Source of the DNA: UBA6168 sp041392505
Lineage (GTDB): Bacteria > Bacteroidota > Bacteroidia > Chitinophagales > Saprospiraceae
Direction of reading: 5' to 3'
Assembly (NCBI GenBank): GCA_041392505.1
Contig: JAWKLX010000040.1
Span: forward strand, 22,506 to 86,505
Length of the DNA: 64,000 nucleotides
A model generated the notes under the pieces. That model was not told the origin of the DNA. It worked only from the letters and a program-made list of their open reading frames with translations, and did not search any database. A program made the position numbers and the translations under genes. Each line of letters begins with the position of its first letter. Positions within the stretch are counted from its first letter, which is position 1. Below, piece by piece: positions 48,805-57,688 of this stretch.

Positions 48805-49587
48805 TCAAACCTCTACCTGCAACCCATCGAAAGCAATGGCAACGTTTGGAGGGAGCAATTTGGATACCTCTACGTGCAAACCCATGGTATGGCTGAGATG
48901 GGTCAGGTATGCTTGATCTGGTTCGAGTTCGGCGATTAGGTCAAGGGCTTGGTTGAGGTTGAGGTGGGAGTGGTGCTCTTGGTGGTGCAACGCATTTAAA
49001 ACCAGTACTTTAGAATTTTTCGCCTTTTCTTTTTCGGTTGCAGAAATAGTTTTTACATCGGTCAAATAGGTGAAACCTCCGATCCTGAAACCCAAAACAG
49101 GGAGGCCACCGTGCCTTACTTCAATTGGTGTGATCGGGATACCTTCTACCTCAAAATTATTTTCAGGTGCAATAGTCATCAGTTTAACCATGGGCGAACC
49201 GGGGTATGGGTTTTCGCTAAAAATATAACTGAAGCGCTTTTTCAATTGATCCTGCACCCGTTGGGTAGCATAAACTGGCATGTCCCGCCAATATTTAAAA
49301 TTAAAAGGCCGCACATCGTCCAAGCCTACAATGTGGTCGTTGTGCTCGTGGGTCAATAAAATGGCATGCAGGTCATTCAACCCGGCCCGTAGCAATTGCT
49401 GCCTGAAATCAGGGCCACAATCAATCACGATTGCCCGGTCGGTAGTTTCTACTAAAACAGAGGTGCGAAGTCGTTGGTCTTTAGGGTTGGCGGAAATACA
49501 GACTTTGCATGTGCACCCAATCACCGGGATGCCCTGCGAGGTGCCAGTGCCCAAAAAAGTAATGAGGAGTTTTTTGTTAAATACCAA
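48805..49587 (-). CDS. MBL-fold metal hydrolase, PhnP-like
   Basis: 260 residues. THEHNDHIVGLD (HxHxDH) near residue 77 is the metallo-beta-lactamase metal motif, and LTHLSHTMGLH near the C-terminus supplies further His ligands. FLGTGTSQGIPVIGCTCKVC at the N-terminus, with a Cys cluster that may bind structural zinc, matches PhnP-like phosphodiesterases. It probably cleaves a cyclic phosphodiester or a similar small molecule, in the cytoplasm. Single gene or last gene of a two-gene unit with the hydrolase upstream, but a strong terminator lies between them. Confidence 0.85.
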   Translation of the reverse strand: MVFNKKLLITFLGTGTSQGIPVIGCTCKVCISANPKDQRLRTSVLVETTDRAIVIDCGPDFRQQLLRAGLNDLHAILLTHEHNDHIVGLDDVRPFNFKYWRDMPVYATQRVQDQLKKRFSYIFSENPYPGSPMVKLMTIAPENNFEVEGIPITPIEVRHGGLPVLGFRIGGFTYLTDVKTISATEKEKAKNSKVLVLNALHHQEHHSHLNLNQALDLIAELEPDQAYLTHLSHTMGLHVEVSKLLPPNVAIAFDGLQVEV

Positions 49588-49629
49588 AATCTGGTGGTCG
49601 TTTTCGCAAAGGTAAGTAAGAGGGTAATA

Positions 49630-49681
49630 AAAAAACGGAGGGAGTTGTGCGCCGCCTGGCGCACAACTCCCTCCGTTTTTT
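49630..49681. terminator. Strong bidirectional terminator
   Basis: A 24-bp perfect stem (49630-49653 with 49658-49681) including A6/T6 ends and the core CGGAGGGAGTTGTGCGCC, loop GCCT. It ends the minus-strand alpha/beta hydrolase transcript before the MBL gene. Confidence 0.92.
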
Positions 49682-49708
49682 TTAGAAATATTGTTGATAC
49701 TTAAATTT

Positions 49709-50638
49709 TCAGGAAAATTGTTTTAACCATTTCAAAATATCATCATACACCTCGTCCCGGTTCGTTTCGTTCAGCATCTCGTGCCGTCCGTTTTCATAAA
49801 GCTTGCAGCTAACGTTTTGGATGCCAGCTACCTGGTATTTTTTAAAAACTTCTTCCACCCCCTTGCCCTTGTCGCCGACAGGGTCCAACGCTCCAGCGAA
49901 TAAATAAATGGGCAGCTGTTTGGGTGTATTTTGAAAGGTTTCCTTTTTGTTGATCAGGTTTATACCACGCAATAAATCGATGAAAAAACCTGTAGTGAAA
50001 ACAGTGCCGCAGGTAGGGTCAGCGACGTATTTGTCGACCTCTTTTTCATCTTTGCTCAACCAGTCATGGCCAGTCCGGTTGGGTTTGAATTCGCGGTTGA
50101 ATTGGCCAAAGGAAAGGGTATCGAGCAACGGGCTTGGCTTTTTTCGCCCCTTAAAAAAGGATTCAATTTTAGCGATCAACAACCCAATTTTACCCAAAAA
50201 GCCGGGATCACCCCCAGTGCCAGATAGGATCGCACCGTTCAACTCATTGCCAAATTTTGCAATAAAATTTCTGCTCAAAAACGAGCCCATGCTGTGCCCA
50301 AAAAGGAAATAGGGCCGACCGGGGTATTGAGCCTTGGCAAGCTCCTGCAAAGAGCGCATATCCTGCACTGCTTTTCCCCAAAAATCGCCGTCTTCTTTAT
50401 AGCCAATTTCTTCTTGGCTGCCTGCTGTTTTCCCATGTCCCCGATGGTCGTTGGCAAAGACCGCAAATCCGTTTTTGACTAAAAAAGTGGCGAAACGGTC
50501 ATATCGTTGGGCATGCTCAGCCATACCGTGAGCGATCTGCACAATGGCTTTGACTGCGCTGTTTTCAGTAGGCGCCCATTCGTAGTAAACGATCGTTTTT
50601 CCATCCCTCGCCTGAAATGATTTTTCTTGATAGGCCAT
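49709..50638 (-). CDS. Alpha/beta hydrolase, lysophospholipase/monoacylglycerol-lipase type
   Basis: 309 residues. The nucleophile elbow GHSMGS is near residue 117, the acid Asp in FAGALDPVGDKG near 258, and the His in YENGRHEMLNE near 292. AHGMAEHAQRY and DHRGHGKTAG are hallmarks of the PldB/MGLL-type Hydrolase_4 family. No signal peptide, so it should act on cytoplasmic or membrane lipid esters. It is divergent from the TetR gene (212 bp apart); the shared region could let TetR control both, but no clear site shows this. Confidence 0.85.
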   Translation of the reverse strand: MAYQEKSFQARDGKTIVYYEWAPTENSAVKAIVQIAHGMAEHAQRYDRFATFLVKNGFAVFANDHRGHGKTAGSQEEIGYKEDGDFWGKAVQDMRSLQELAKAQYPGRPYFLFGHSMGSFLSRNFIAKFGNELNGAILSGTGGDPGFLGKIGLLIAKIESFFKGRKKPSPLLDTLSFGQFNREFKPNRTGHDWLSKDEKEVDKYVADPTCGTVFTTGFFIDLLRGINLINKKETFQNTPKQLPIYLFAGALDPVGDKGKGVEEVFKKYQVAGIQNVSCKLYENGRHEMLNETNRDEVYDDILKWLKQFS

Positions 50639-50791
50639 GTCGGTAAATTATTTCCAAAAGGTGCGAAATCTTAAAGACAACACTCTTTTTGGACTGTTTT
50701 GCTTAACACTAAGTAAGGAACAAACATAATTGAATTCTGGTAAATAAGGGCGTAAATTGACAATTTTAGAAATAAAAAACCCTGTTTTGTC

Positions 50792-50840
50792 AATTTTGTA
50801 AAATTTAGTTTGGAATAAAAAATATAAACACTTTACTTTG
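50792..50840 (+). promoter_or_regulatory. TetR gene promoter with overlapping dyad
   Basis: -33 box TTTG (50809-50812) and -7 box TTACTTTG (50833-50840) are 20 bp apart, the Bacteroidota arrangement. The dyad AATTTTGTAAAATT (50792-50805) touches the upstream edge, and ATTGACAA / TTGTCAAT (about 50757 and 50788) form a wider one; either could be a TetR operator. The ATG at 50850 is only 9 nt below the -7 box. Confidence 0.58.
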
Positions 50841-50849
50841 AGTTCAGTT

Positions 50850-51518
50850 ATGGCAGCAGTACTTACCAAAGATACCGTCAAAGAGGATGACATCATCCGG
50901 GCCGCTGAGAAAGTCTTTTTCTCGCTGGGTTTTGGCAATGCGAAAATGGAAGACATTGCCAAGGAAGCAGGGTACAGCAAGGTGACGGTGTATTCCTATT
51001 TTGGCAGTAAAGAGAACCTTTACATGGCGCTGACCCACAAGGCGATGCAACATTTGATCAACGGCATGTACGACAGCCTTGATAAACTAAAAGGCCAATC
51101 GGGACTCGAATCTTTCATGGCCATGTCAGAGAATTTCCTCCAGTTTTGTGTTGCCCACCGCCATTACGTCGACCTGATGTTAAATTACCTATCTATCGTC
51201 CGCATGACGGTCGCTGGTGATAAGTTGGATAAGATTTCACAGGCAATGCAGGACAGTATTTATTACCGGAAAATACGTGGGATCCAGAACGTAACAATCG
51301 ACTTGACAGTGGAGGAAATCAAGCGTGGCCAACAAGACGGGAGCATACTGTCCCAAAAATCCCCTTGGCTCATCCATCATGCAATGTGGTCGATGATCAC
51401 CGGGTATGCCAAAGTGAATTACCAACCTTCCGCTTCAGAGTTCATAAATGCGGATAACAACGAATGGAAAAAACTTCTGATCGACACGATCAAGAGCATT
51501 TGTTTGGATAAAATATAG
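50850..51518 (+). CDS. TetR-family transcriptional regulator
   Basis: 222 residues from ATG 50850 (MAAVLTKD); a TTG at 50838 falls within the -7 box and is rejected. IIRAAEKVFFSLGFGNAKMEDIAKEAGYSKVTVYSYFGSKENLY is a standard TetR helix-turn-helix. The C-terminal ligand domain is unassigned, but its place at the head of an acyl-CoA catabolism island suggests an acyl-CoA ligand, as for FadR/PsrA-type TetR repressors. It is followed by array L5 and the island genes in the same direction, so it probably represses its own operon. Confidence 0.88.
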   Translation: MAAVLTKDTVKEDDIIRAAEKVFFSLGFGNAKMEDIAKEAGYSKVTVYSYFGSKENLYMALTHKAMQHLINGMYDSLDKLKGQSGLESFMAMSENFLQFCVAHRHYVDLMLNYLSIVRMTVAGDKLDKISQAMQDSIYYRKIRGIQNVTIDLTVEEIKRGQQDGSILSQKSPWLIHHAMWSMITGYAKVNYQPSASEFINADNNEWKKLLIDTIKSICLDKI

Positions 51519-51600
51519 TGATTAGAGATCAGTGGATTAGTGATTAGTTGTATCAGCGCTGATTATCTAATCACTAATCAACTAATCACTAACCACCTAA
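51519..51600. repeat. Heptamer-word inverted repeat (locus L5)
   Basis: Left words GTGATTA, GAGATCA, GTGGATTA, GTGATTA; right words TAATCAC, TAATCAA, TAATCAC, TAACCAC. Arm 51532-51550 pairs with 51579-51596 with one bulged base, and ATCAGCGCTGAT at the centre is itself a perfect palindrome. It starts right after the TetR stop codon and ends 2 nt before the next ATG (51603). Confidence 0.9.
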
Positions 51601-51602
51601 CT

Positions 51603-52580
51603 ATGAAAGCGATTGTTTGCAAAGAATACGGTCCGCCTTCCTCCCTCGTTTTGGAGGATTTGCCGGAACTGGTGCCTAGCCCCAAAGAGGTGCTGGTAAA
51701 AATAAAAGCCGCCAGCGTCAATTTTCCTGACACCTTGATTATCAGGGGCTTATATCAATTTAAGCCCGAACTGCCTTTCACTCCCGGTAGTGATATTGCA
51801 GGTGTAGTAGAAGCAGTGGGCGAGGGCGTCAAGCATGTCAAACCGGGTGATGAAGTTTTCGGGATGGTGATGACCGGGGCTTTTGCCGAAAAGGTGATCG
51901 TGCCTGCCAAGATGTGTTTTCCACAACCGCCTGGCATGCCCGCAAAAGTTGCTGCCTCTTTCATGATGGCCTATGGCACTTCCCATCATGCTTTGAAAGA
52001 CCGGGCAAAATTGAAAGAAGGGGAAACCCTGCTCGTCCTTGGAGCTTCCGGCGGCGTCGGTCTGGCCGCCGTGGAACTTGGTAAGCTTATGGGCGCAAAA
52101 GTAATCGCTGCTGCCTCAACGGATGAAAAATTGGAGCTCTGCCGGCAATACGGTGTGGATGAAACCATCAACTACACTACCGAAGACCTGAAAGCCAAAG
52201 TGAAAGAATTGACGGATGGCAAAGGCGCTGATGTCATTTACGATCCCGTTGGGGGTAAATATTCGGAGCCCGCCCTGCGGGCCATTGCGTGGGAGGGGCG
52301 CTATTTGGTTGTAGGTTTTGCCGCAGGCGATATTCCAAAAATCCCGCTCAACCTTGCCCTATTGAAAGGTTGCCAAATCGTTGGGGTGTTCTGGGGATCA
52401 TTTGCGATGCGCTCGCCCAATGATAACATGGCTAATACCATTGAATTGATACAGTGGTATGCGCAGGGGAAATTGAAGCCACATATCCATGCGACCTATC
52501 CTTTGGCGGAGACGCCTAAGGCGTTGGAGGCAATGATGAATAGGGAGGTAAGGGGGAAAGTGGTGATTGAGATTTTATGA
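51603..52580 (+). CDS. NADPH:quinone oxidoreductase-like medium-chain reductase
   Basis: 325 residues from ATG 51603 (MKAIVCKEYGPP); the frame is open further upstream only through array L5. GroES-like domain first, then the cofactor motif GASGGVGLAAVELGKLMGAKVI, with no catalytic or structural zinc Cys set, as in the QOR/CurA branch. It reduces quinones or enoyl-type double bonds with NADPH. As the first enzyme gene after TetR it may handle alpha,beta-unsaturated acyl or ketone intermediates. Its stop overlaps the next gene's start as ATGA. Confidence 0.88.
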   Translation: MKAIVCKEYGPPSSLVLEDLPELVPSPKEVLVKIKAASVNFPDTLIIRGLYQFKPELPFTPGSDIAGVVEAVGEGVKHVKPGDEVFGMVMTGAFAEKVIVPAKMCFPQPPGMPAKVAASFMMAYGTSHHALKDRAKLKEGETLLVLGASGGVGLAAVELGKLMGAKVIAAASTDEKLELCRQYGVDETINYTTEDLKAKVKELTDGKGADVIYDPVGGKYSEPALRAIAWEGRYLVVGFAAGDIPKIPLNLALLKGCQIVGVFWGSFAMRSPNDNMANTIELIQWYAQGKLKPHIHATYPLAETPKALEAMMNREVRGKVVIEIL

Positions 52581-53203
52581 ATATAGATTATAAGAAAATC
52601 AATATTGACCGTAAAAAAATAGAAAATATGGGAGTAGCTATTTGGATGAAAACTGAAAAAAGTGAATTAGAGGAATTATACAGTGAGCTTTATGGAAGTC
52701 ATTCTTTAAGTAGAAACTTTCAAGGTTTAGCATCAAGTGCCTTTTTGCCTATTTCTTATGTAAATGAAGAATATAATATTGATTTGTCTTTTTTAGGAAT
52801 TACAAACGATACAGGACCTGATGATGATTTGGTAGAAAGTTATAAGGATTACGTTGAATGGCAATTGAGTGAGTTAACATCTGAGGCTGAGAAAGAAGCT
52901 TTGAAGAAAGAAGCAGAAAAAGAAATAATTCGAAAGACTAAAATGCGAGAATATGAAGCGGAACACAATTGGGCTGAAATCGAAAAATGTAAAAAAATCA
53001 TTAATGAATTTATTGAAAAAATAAATAGTAATCCCGGGAAATTCAAAAAACTGTTGCCAGCTAATGAATATATAAAATACTATGATTTTGAAAACGATTT
53101 AGGAGACTATCCCAACTTAATAACAGATTTAAAAAAGCTTCTTCATTTTTTAGAATTCGCAGAAAAGAATGGGGCAAAAAAATTCGCTTTTTGTTACATG
53201 TAA
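52577..53203 (+). CDS. Uncharacterised charged protein
   Basis: 208 residues, not recognised. It overlaps the reductase gene by ATGA, so it is translated in coupling with it. Residues 90-150 are a highly charged helical stretch (EAEKEALKKEAEKEIIRKTKM...), the rest is mixed. Base composition is much more AT-rich than the neighbouring genes, with many AAA, GAA and AAT codons, which may mean recent gain. No signal or membrane segment. It is not an obvious part of acyl-CoA metabolism. Confidence 0.65.
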   Translation: MNIDYKKINIDRKKIENMGVAIWMKTEKSELEELYSELYGSHSLSRNFQGLASSAFLPISYVNEEYNIDLSFLGITNDTGPDDDLVESYKDYVEWQLSELTSEAEKEALKKEAEKEIIRKTKMREYEAEHNWAEIEKCKKIINEFIEKINSNPGKFKKLLPANEYIKYYDFENDLGDYPNLITDLKKLLHFLEFAEKNGAKKFAFCYM

Positions 53204-53265
53204 AAAAAGAACTTGAAAAATGACTGAGAAGTTATTTTTTAAATGCAAATAAAAATCACCATAAA

Positions 53266-55080
53266 ATGCCACAAAAATACATCGACATCGACACCATCAA
53301 ATTCCAACTCAACCAAACGCATGACTTGGAATCATTGCTGACCACCGACTACTATAGCCACCACGACATGGAGAGCCTCAACCTTTACATGGAGTCCATC
53401 AAGGATTTTTCTGATAAGGAACTCTTCCCATGTTTTGTCGAAATGGACACTAAGCCCGCCCATTACAAGGACGGTGGGATTCTCGTCCATCCTGCCGTAG
53501 AAACCATCATGAAAAAAGGTGGTGAAATGGGCATCATCGCTGCAACTGCCAAGCTGGAAGACAACGGGTTGCAAATGCCCCTGATCGTCCACACTGCTGC
53601 TTATGCCATCATGGAAGCAGCCAACAACCACCTGCCCGGCTATCCCGGATTGACGATGGGGGCGGCAGATTTGATCCTCGAATTTGCCAACGAGGAATTA
53701 AAGGAAAAATACGCCGCCCGCATGCTCACGGGCGAGTGGGGCGGAACGATGTGCCTCACAGAGCCCCAGGCAGGTAGTTCCCTTTCCGATGTGGCGACCA
53801 CTGCTTTTCCGCAAGCCGATGGCAGCTTCAAATTAAAAGGTCAGAAAATATTTATCTCCGGTGGCGACCACCAGTATTCCGACAATTTTGTCCACCTCGT
53901 ACTGGCCCGGATCGAAGGCGCCCCTGCTGGGACAAAAGGAATTTCCCTATTTGTCGTACCAAAAAACAGGCTCAAAGAAGACGGTTCGCTGGAATTCAAC
54001 GATGTCGTGACGGCGGGCGATTTCCAAAAAATGGGACAACGGGGCTACTGTACCAGTCACTTGATTTTTGGGGAAAGTGACGACTGTCGAGGTTGGCTGG
54101 TCGGTGAGCCGAATCTGGGTTTGAAATACATGTTCCTGATGATGAACGGCGCCCGGATTGCTGTTGGTCGGGGTGCTGCGGCCATTGCGATGGCCGCTTA
54201 TCAGGCCTCTTTGGAATATGCCAATGAGCGCCCGCAAGGCCGTAAAATAGAGTCGTCCGGTAAGAAAAATGTGAATGAGGAACAAACGCTAATCATCAAC
54301 CATCCCGATGTGCGGCGCATGCTGTTGCTGCAAAAATCATTATCGGAAGCGGCCATGAGCATTGTTTTACAAGGCGCTTATTATGCCGATAAAATGCTGT
54401 CCGCTACGGACGGTGCCGAGAAAGAAAAATACCATTTATTGCTGGAAATGATGACCCCCATGGTCAAAACCTACCCATCCGAAAAAGGGGTGGAGTCGAT
54501 CAGCAATAGTTTGCAAGTGCTTGGTGGCTATGGTTTTTGCTCGGAATATGTATTGCAACAATACTACCGGGACATCCGCATTTTCCCTATTTACGAAGGA
54601 ACGACAGGCATTCAGTCGCTTGATTTGCTGGGCCGCAAAATGATGATGAAAGGGGGAAAAGGTGCTCACCTGCTGGCACAGGAAATCAATACCGCCATCC
54701 AATCTGCTCTAACTTTTGACGAACTGAAACCCTATGCAAAAACGCTTGGTGCTAACCTCAAACGCATTGCGGAAGTGATGGAATTCCTGGGCGGCTTTGC
54801 CATGAAAGGCGACTTTGAACGCTTCATCGCCGATGCGACGATCTACATGGATTTCATGAGCACCATCGTTGCAGGTTGGCAATGGCTAAAAATGGCCACC
54901 GCTGCCAAACAGGCCTTGGTGACAGGCGATTCGACCTATGACGCCACGTTTTATGAATCAAAAATCCACACCATGAAATTTTTCTTCAAATATGAAATGC
55001 GCAGAACGCAAAACTTGGCGGACATACTGATGGATGAGGAGGTGCTGACGATTGCGAAAGGGGAGGAAATCATCGTTTGA
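53266..55080 (+). CDS. Acyl-CoA dehydrogenase, DmdC/AcdA-like large type
   Basis: 604 residues, the long type with an extra C-terminal domain. GGTMCLTEPQAGSSLSD and a later MGQRGYCTSHLIF segment are the FAD and substrate-loop motifs, and FPIYEGTTGIQSLDLLGRKM holds the catalytic Glu as in DmdC-type enzymes. It makes the 2,3-enoyl-CoA with FAD, passing electrons to ETF. It follows the orphan gene by 62 bp and leads to a terminator-like stem, then the acyl-CoA ligase gene. No signal; cytoplasmic. Confidence 0.9.
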   Translation: MPQKYIDIDTIKFQLNQTHDLESLLTTDYYSHHDMESLNLYMESIKDFSDKELFPCFVEMDTKPAHYKDGGILVHPAVETIMKKGGEMGIIAATAKLEDNGLQMPLIVHTAAYAIMEAANNHLPGYPGLTMGAADLILEFANEELKEKYAARMLTGEWGGTMCLTEPQAGSSLSDVATTAFPQADGSFKLKGQKIFISGGDHQYSDNFVHLVLARIEGAPAGTKGISLFVVPKNRLKEDGSLEFNDVVTAGDFQKMGQRGYCTSHLIFGESDDCRGWLVGEPNLGLKYMFLMMNGARIAVGRGAAAIAMAAYQASLEYANERPQGRKIESSGKKNVNEEQTLIINHPDVRRMLLLQKSLSEAAMSIVLQGAYYADKMLSATDGAEKEKYHLLLEMMTPMVKTYPSEKGVESISNSLQVLGGYGFCSEYVLQQYYRDIRIFPIYEGTTGIQSLDLLGRKMMMKGGKGAHLLAQEINTAIQSALTFDELKPYAKTLGANLKRIAEVMEFLGGFAMKGDFERFIADATIYMDFMSTIVAGWQWLKMATAAKQALVTGDSTYDATFYESKIHTMKFFFKYEMRRTQNLADILMDEEVLTIAKGEEIIV

Positions 55081-55142
55081 TGAAAGAGGGAAAATGAATA
55101 ATACCGATTGAGGCTGACTTAATGGATGTGAAATTAATTTTC

Positions 55143-55207
55143 GACGCTGATTTTTATGATAGATATGATTCTTTTTGTCATAAAAATCAGCGTCAAAAAG
55201 ACTTTTG
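55143..55207 (+). terminator. Stem-loop between dehydrogenase and ligase genes
   Basis: Perfect 17-bp stem GACGCTGATTTTTATGA (55143-55159) with 55178-55194. A short AAAAAGACTTTTG follows; there is no long U-tract on the plus strand. It may end the transcript partly or protect its end. The rest of 55081-55329 holds no gene. Confidence 0.6.
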
Positions 55208-55329
55208 AGACAGGGTTAATTTAACACAAACTTCGCCGTCAACAGTCCCTCTTTTATTTTGTTTAAAAAGTCAAACCATCTCTTTAATTTAACGGCGAAA
55301 AACATCATCTAAACTAAAATGGTAATGAC

Positions 55330-57147
55330 ATGAAACCCACTAGACTCTTTGACTACGTTTATTTTCAGAAAACAAACCACCCATTGGAAAAATCGATGGG
55401 CCGCCGGGGGGCGGATGGAAAATGGATTTTTTACAGTACCGCTGAAATGATCGACTTGGCGGAAAGGGCCGCCTCCGGCCTGTTGGATTTGGGCCTCCAG
55501 AAAGGGGACCGCATCGCAATCGCTGCCTATAAAAACCGGCCGGAATGGGTCATCATGGATTTGGCGGCACAAATGGCGGGAATGGTTTCAGTACCATTGT
55601 ACCCGACCATCAGCCCCCGGGAATATGAATTTATTTTAAATGATTCTCAATGTAAATTGGCGTTTTGCGGGGCATTGGATTTATATGATAAATTAAAAAA
55701 AGCGCAACCGAATTCGCCCTCCTTACAAGAGGTTTATAAATTCGATAAAGAGGAAGGAAAACCATATTGGCAATCTATTTTTTCCGAAAAAAATAAAGAC
55801 CAAGTTGAAAAAATAAAAGCGGCAATTCAACCGGATGATTTAGCCACTATTATTTACACCTCAGGTACCACCGGCAATCCAAAAGGTGTGATGTTAACGC
55901 ACCGGAACATTGTCCATGTCATTAATGAAACATCAGCCATGATGCCCATTAATTCGGGTGACAATGTGCTCAGCTTCCTACCGATGTGCCATATTTTTGA
56001 AAGGGCCGCCGCCTATTGTTATTTAAATAAATCTGTTTCTGTTTATTTTACTGGAACGGATAATTTATCTGGTCCGAGTGGAGATTTAATGGAAGTAAAA
56101 CCCGCCTTTTTTACCACTGTTCCAAGGTTATTAGAAAAAGTATATGAGGCCATTTATAATAAAGGTTTGCAATTAACCGGAATTAAAAAGAAACTCTTTT
56201 TCTGGGCTTTATCGCTCGCAGATAATTACGATATAGAAAAAGGTCAAAGCGGTATTAATTGGAAAATTGCGGATAAATTAATTTTTAGTAAATGGAGGGA
56301 AGCATTGGGCGGAAATGTTCGTGGAATTGTAACGGGAGCTGCGCCTTGTCCAGTAAAAATAATGCAGGTATTCAATGCCGCTGGAATTCCCGTTCGAGAG
56401 GGTTATGGACTTACCGAAACATCACCAACTTTAACCGTCAATACTTATGATAAAGCAGGCGCTAAATTAGGAACGGTAGGCCCTGTCATTAATGGTGTTG
56501 AAATTAAAATTGATTCGTCTGACGGCGATTACCGGGAAGGGGAAGGCGAGATATTAGCGCACGGTCCGAATATAATGTTAGGTTACTATAATAATGATGA
56601 GGCCAATGAAAAAGTGTTTAAGGAAATTGACGGAAAACGCTGGTTTTGCACGGGTGATATTGGAAAATTTGTTTCCGGACCGGGAGGGAATAAATTCCTA
56701 AAAATTACCGATCGCAAAAAAGAATTATTAAAAACATCGGGCGGTAAATATGTCGCTCCGGCACCAATCGAAGGCCGCATGAAAGAGGATTTTTTAATTG
56801 AACAGATGATGGTGGTTGGCGACAAACAAAAATTTGTTTCGGCATTAATTGTTCCGTCAGAAGAAGCTTTGAAAAATTGGTGTAAAGAAAACAATGTGGA
56901 GTGGACGAGTTTGGAAAATATTTGCCAACACGAAAAAGTCTGCAAATGCTACCAAGAGATTATCAATAAATATAATCCAGATTTTAGCCACATCGAACAA
57001 GTCAAAAAATTCACCCTCATTTCCAAGCCGTGGCTGCCCAACCATCCCGATGGTGCGGATGCTGAATTGACGCCAACGCTGAAATTAAAACGCCGGGTAA
57101 TTTCCGAAAAATTTAAATCGGAAATAGATAAGATGTATGATGTATAA
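55330..57147 (+). CDS. Long-chain fatty-acid-CoA ligase (FadD/FAA type)
   Basis: 605 residues. P-loop IIYTSGTTGNPKGVML (about 178), GYGLTETSP (about 360), WFCTGDIGKF and ITDRKKELLKTSGGKY (about 450) define a long-chain acyl-CoA synthetase. The FAA1-like insert near 265-310 (FWALSLADNYD) is usual for this class. It is separated from the dehydrogenase gene by a hairpin and is likely the activating enzyme of the island. It is membrane-associated by class rather than by a visible helix. Confidence 0.92.
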   Translation: MKPTRLFDYVYFQKTNHPLEKSMGRRGADGKWIFYSTAEMIDLAERAASGLLDLGLQKGDRIAIAAYKNRPEWVIMDLAAQMAGMVSVPLYPTISPREYEFILNDSQCKLAFCGALDLYDKLKKAQPNSPSLQEVYKFDKEEGKPYWQSIFSEKNKDQVEKIKAAIQPDDLATIIYTSGTTGNPKGVMLTHRNIVHVINETSAMMPINSGDNVLSFLPMCHIFERAAAYCYLNKSVSVYFTGTDNLSGPSGDLMEVKPAFFTTVPRLLEKVYEAIYNKGLQLTGIKKKLFFWALSLADNYDIEKGQSGINWKIADKLIFSKWREALGGNVRGIVTGAAPCPVKIMQVFNAAGIPVREGYGLTETSPTLTVNTYDKAGAKLGTVGPVINGVEIKIDSSDGDYREGEGEILAHGPNIMLGYYNNDEANEKVFKEIDGKRWFCTGDIGKFVSGPGGNKFLKITDRKKELLKTSGGKYVAPAPIEGRMKEDFLIEQMMVVGDKQKFVSALIVPSEEALKNWCKENNVEWTSLENICQHEKVCKCYQEIINKYNPDFSHIEQVKKFTLISKPWLPNHPDGADAELTPTLKLKRRVISEKFKSEIDKMYDV

Positions 57148-57150
57148 TTA

Positions 57151-57215
57151 ACTGGTATTTCGGTGTATCGGTATTTTGGTATTCCGGTAAAATGGAATGT
57201 CAAAATACCGATATC
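57151..57215. repeat. Octamer-word inverted repeat (locus L6)
   Basis: Words GGTATTTC, GGTGTATC, GGTATTTT, GGTATTCC in 8-nt phase. Arm 57166-57185 pairs with 57194-57213 (18 of 20) around GGTAAAAT. It lies between the ligase gene and the four-helix-bundle gene. Confidence 0.88.
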
Positions 57216-57249
57216 CTAATGATTTGACGAAACCTTACAACCAAAGAAT

Positions 57250-57641
57250 ATGGGTGATTTCAAAAAGCTGCGAGTTTGGCAATTGGCAAAAGATTTAGCA
57301 GTTGATATTTATAAATTGACAATTGAAAGCGAAAATCTTTCAAAAGATTTCAGGCTAAAAAGTCAAATGTCAGCTGCGGCTGTATCTATTTCATCCAATA
57401 TTGCTGAAGGAGATGAATTGGATAGTAATAAACAAAGTATCCGACATTTTTATTTCGCAAAAGGCTCAACAGCAGAGTTATTAACTCAAATTATAATTGC
57501 TGCTGAAATCAATTATATTGAAAAATAAAAGCTAATCAATTAATTGATAAATGTGAATATATTTCAAGCATGTTGAATAAATTAATAATTGCAAGAAAAA
57601 AAAGGAATAAAGGTAATGGGAGTAATGGAAATTCGCACTGA
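57250..57641 (+). pseudogene. Four-helix-bundle (S23-type) protein, frameshifted near 57524
   Basis: The frame 57250-57528 gives 92 residues (FKKLRVWQLAKDLAVDIYKLT...SISSNIAEGDELDSNK), the bacterial four-helix-bundle protein once found in 23S rRNA intervening sequences. It stops at IEK-TAA, one helix short. Reading on after one more A in the A-run at 57521-57525 gives IEKIKANQLIDKCEYISSMLNKLIIARKK, which completes helix four, to TGA 57639-57641. So the true gene is about 130 codons and the stop is probably an indel artefact or a recent loss. Function of the family is unclear. Here it is not within an rRNA. Confidence 0.78.
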
Positions 57642-57647
57642 TGACAA

Positions 57648-57686
57648 ACCGTTAAACCTGTAAACCAATAAACCGTTGCACCGAAA
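57648..57686. repeat. Octamer word array (locus L7), direct only
   Basis: AAACCGTT, AAACCTGT, AAACCAAT, AAACCGTT, GCACCGAA in 8-nt phase, ending 2 nt before the MaoC start codon (57689). The ending ACCGTTGCACCGA recurs before the NUDIX gene at 61488-61500. Confidence 0.82.
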
Positions 57687-57688
57687 AA

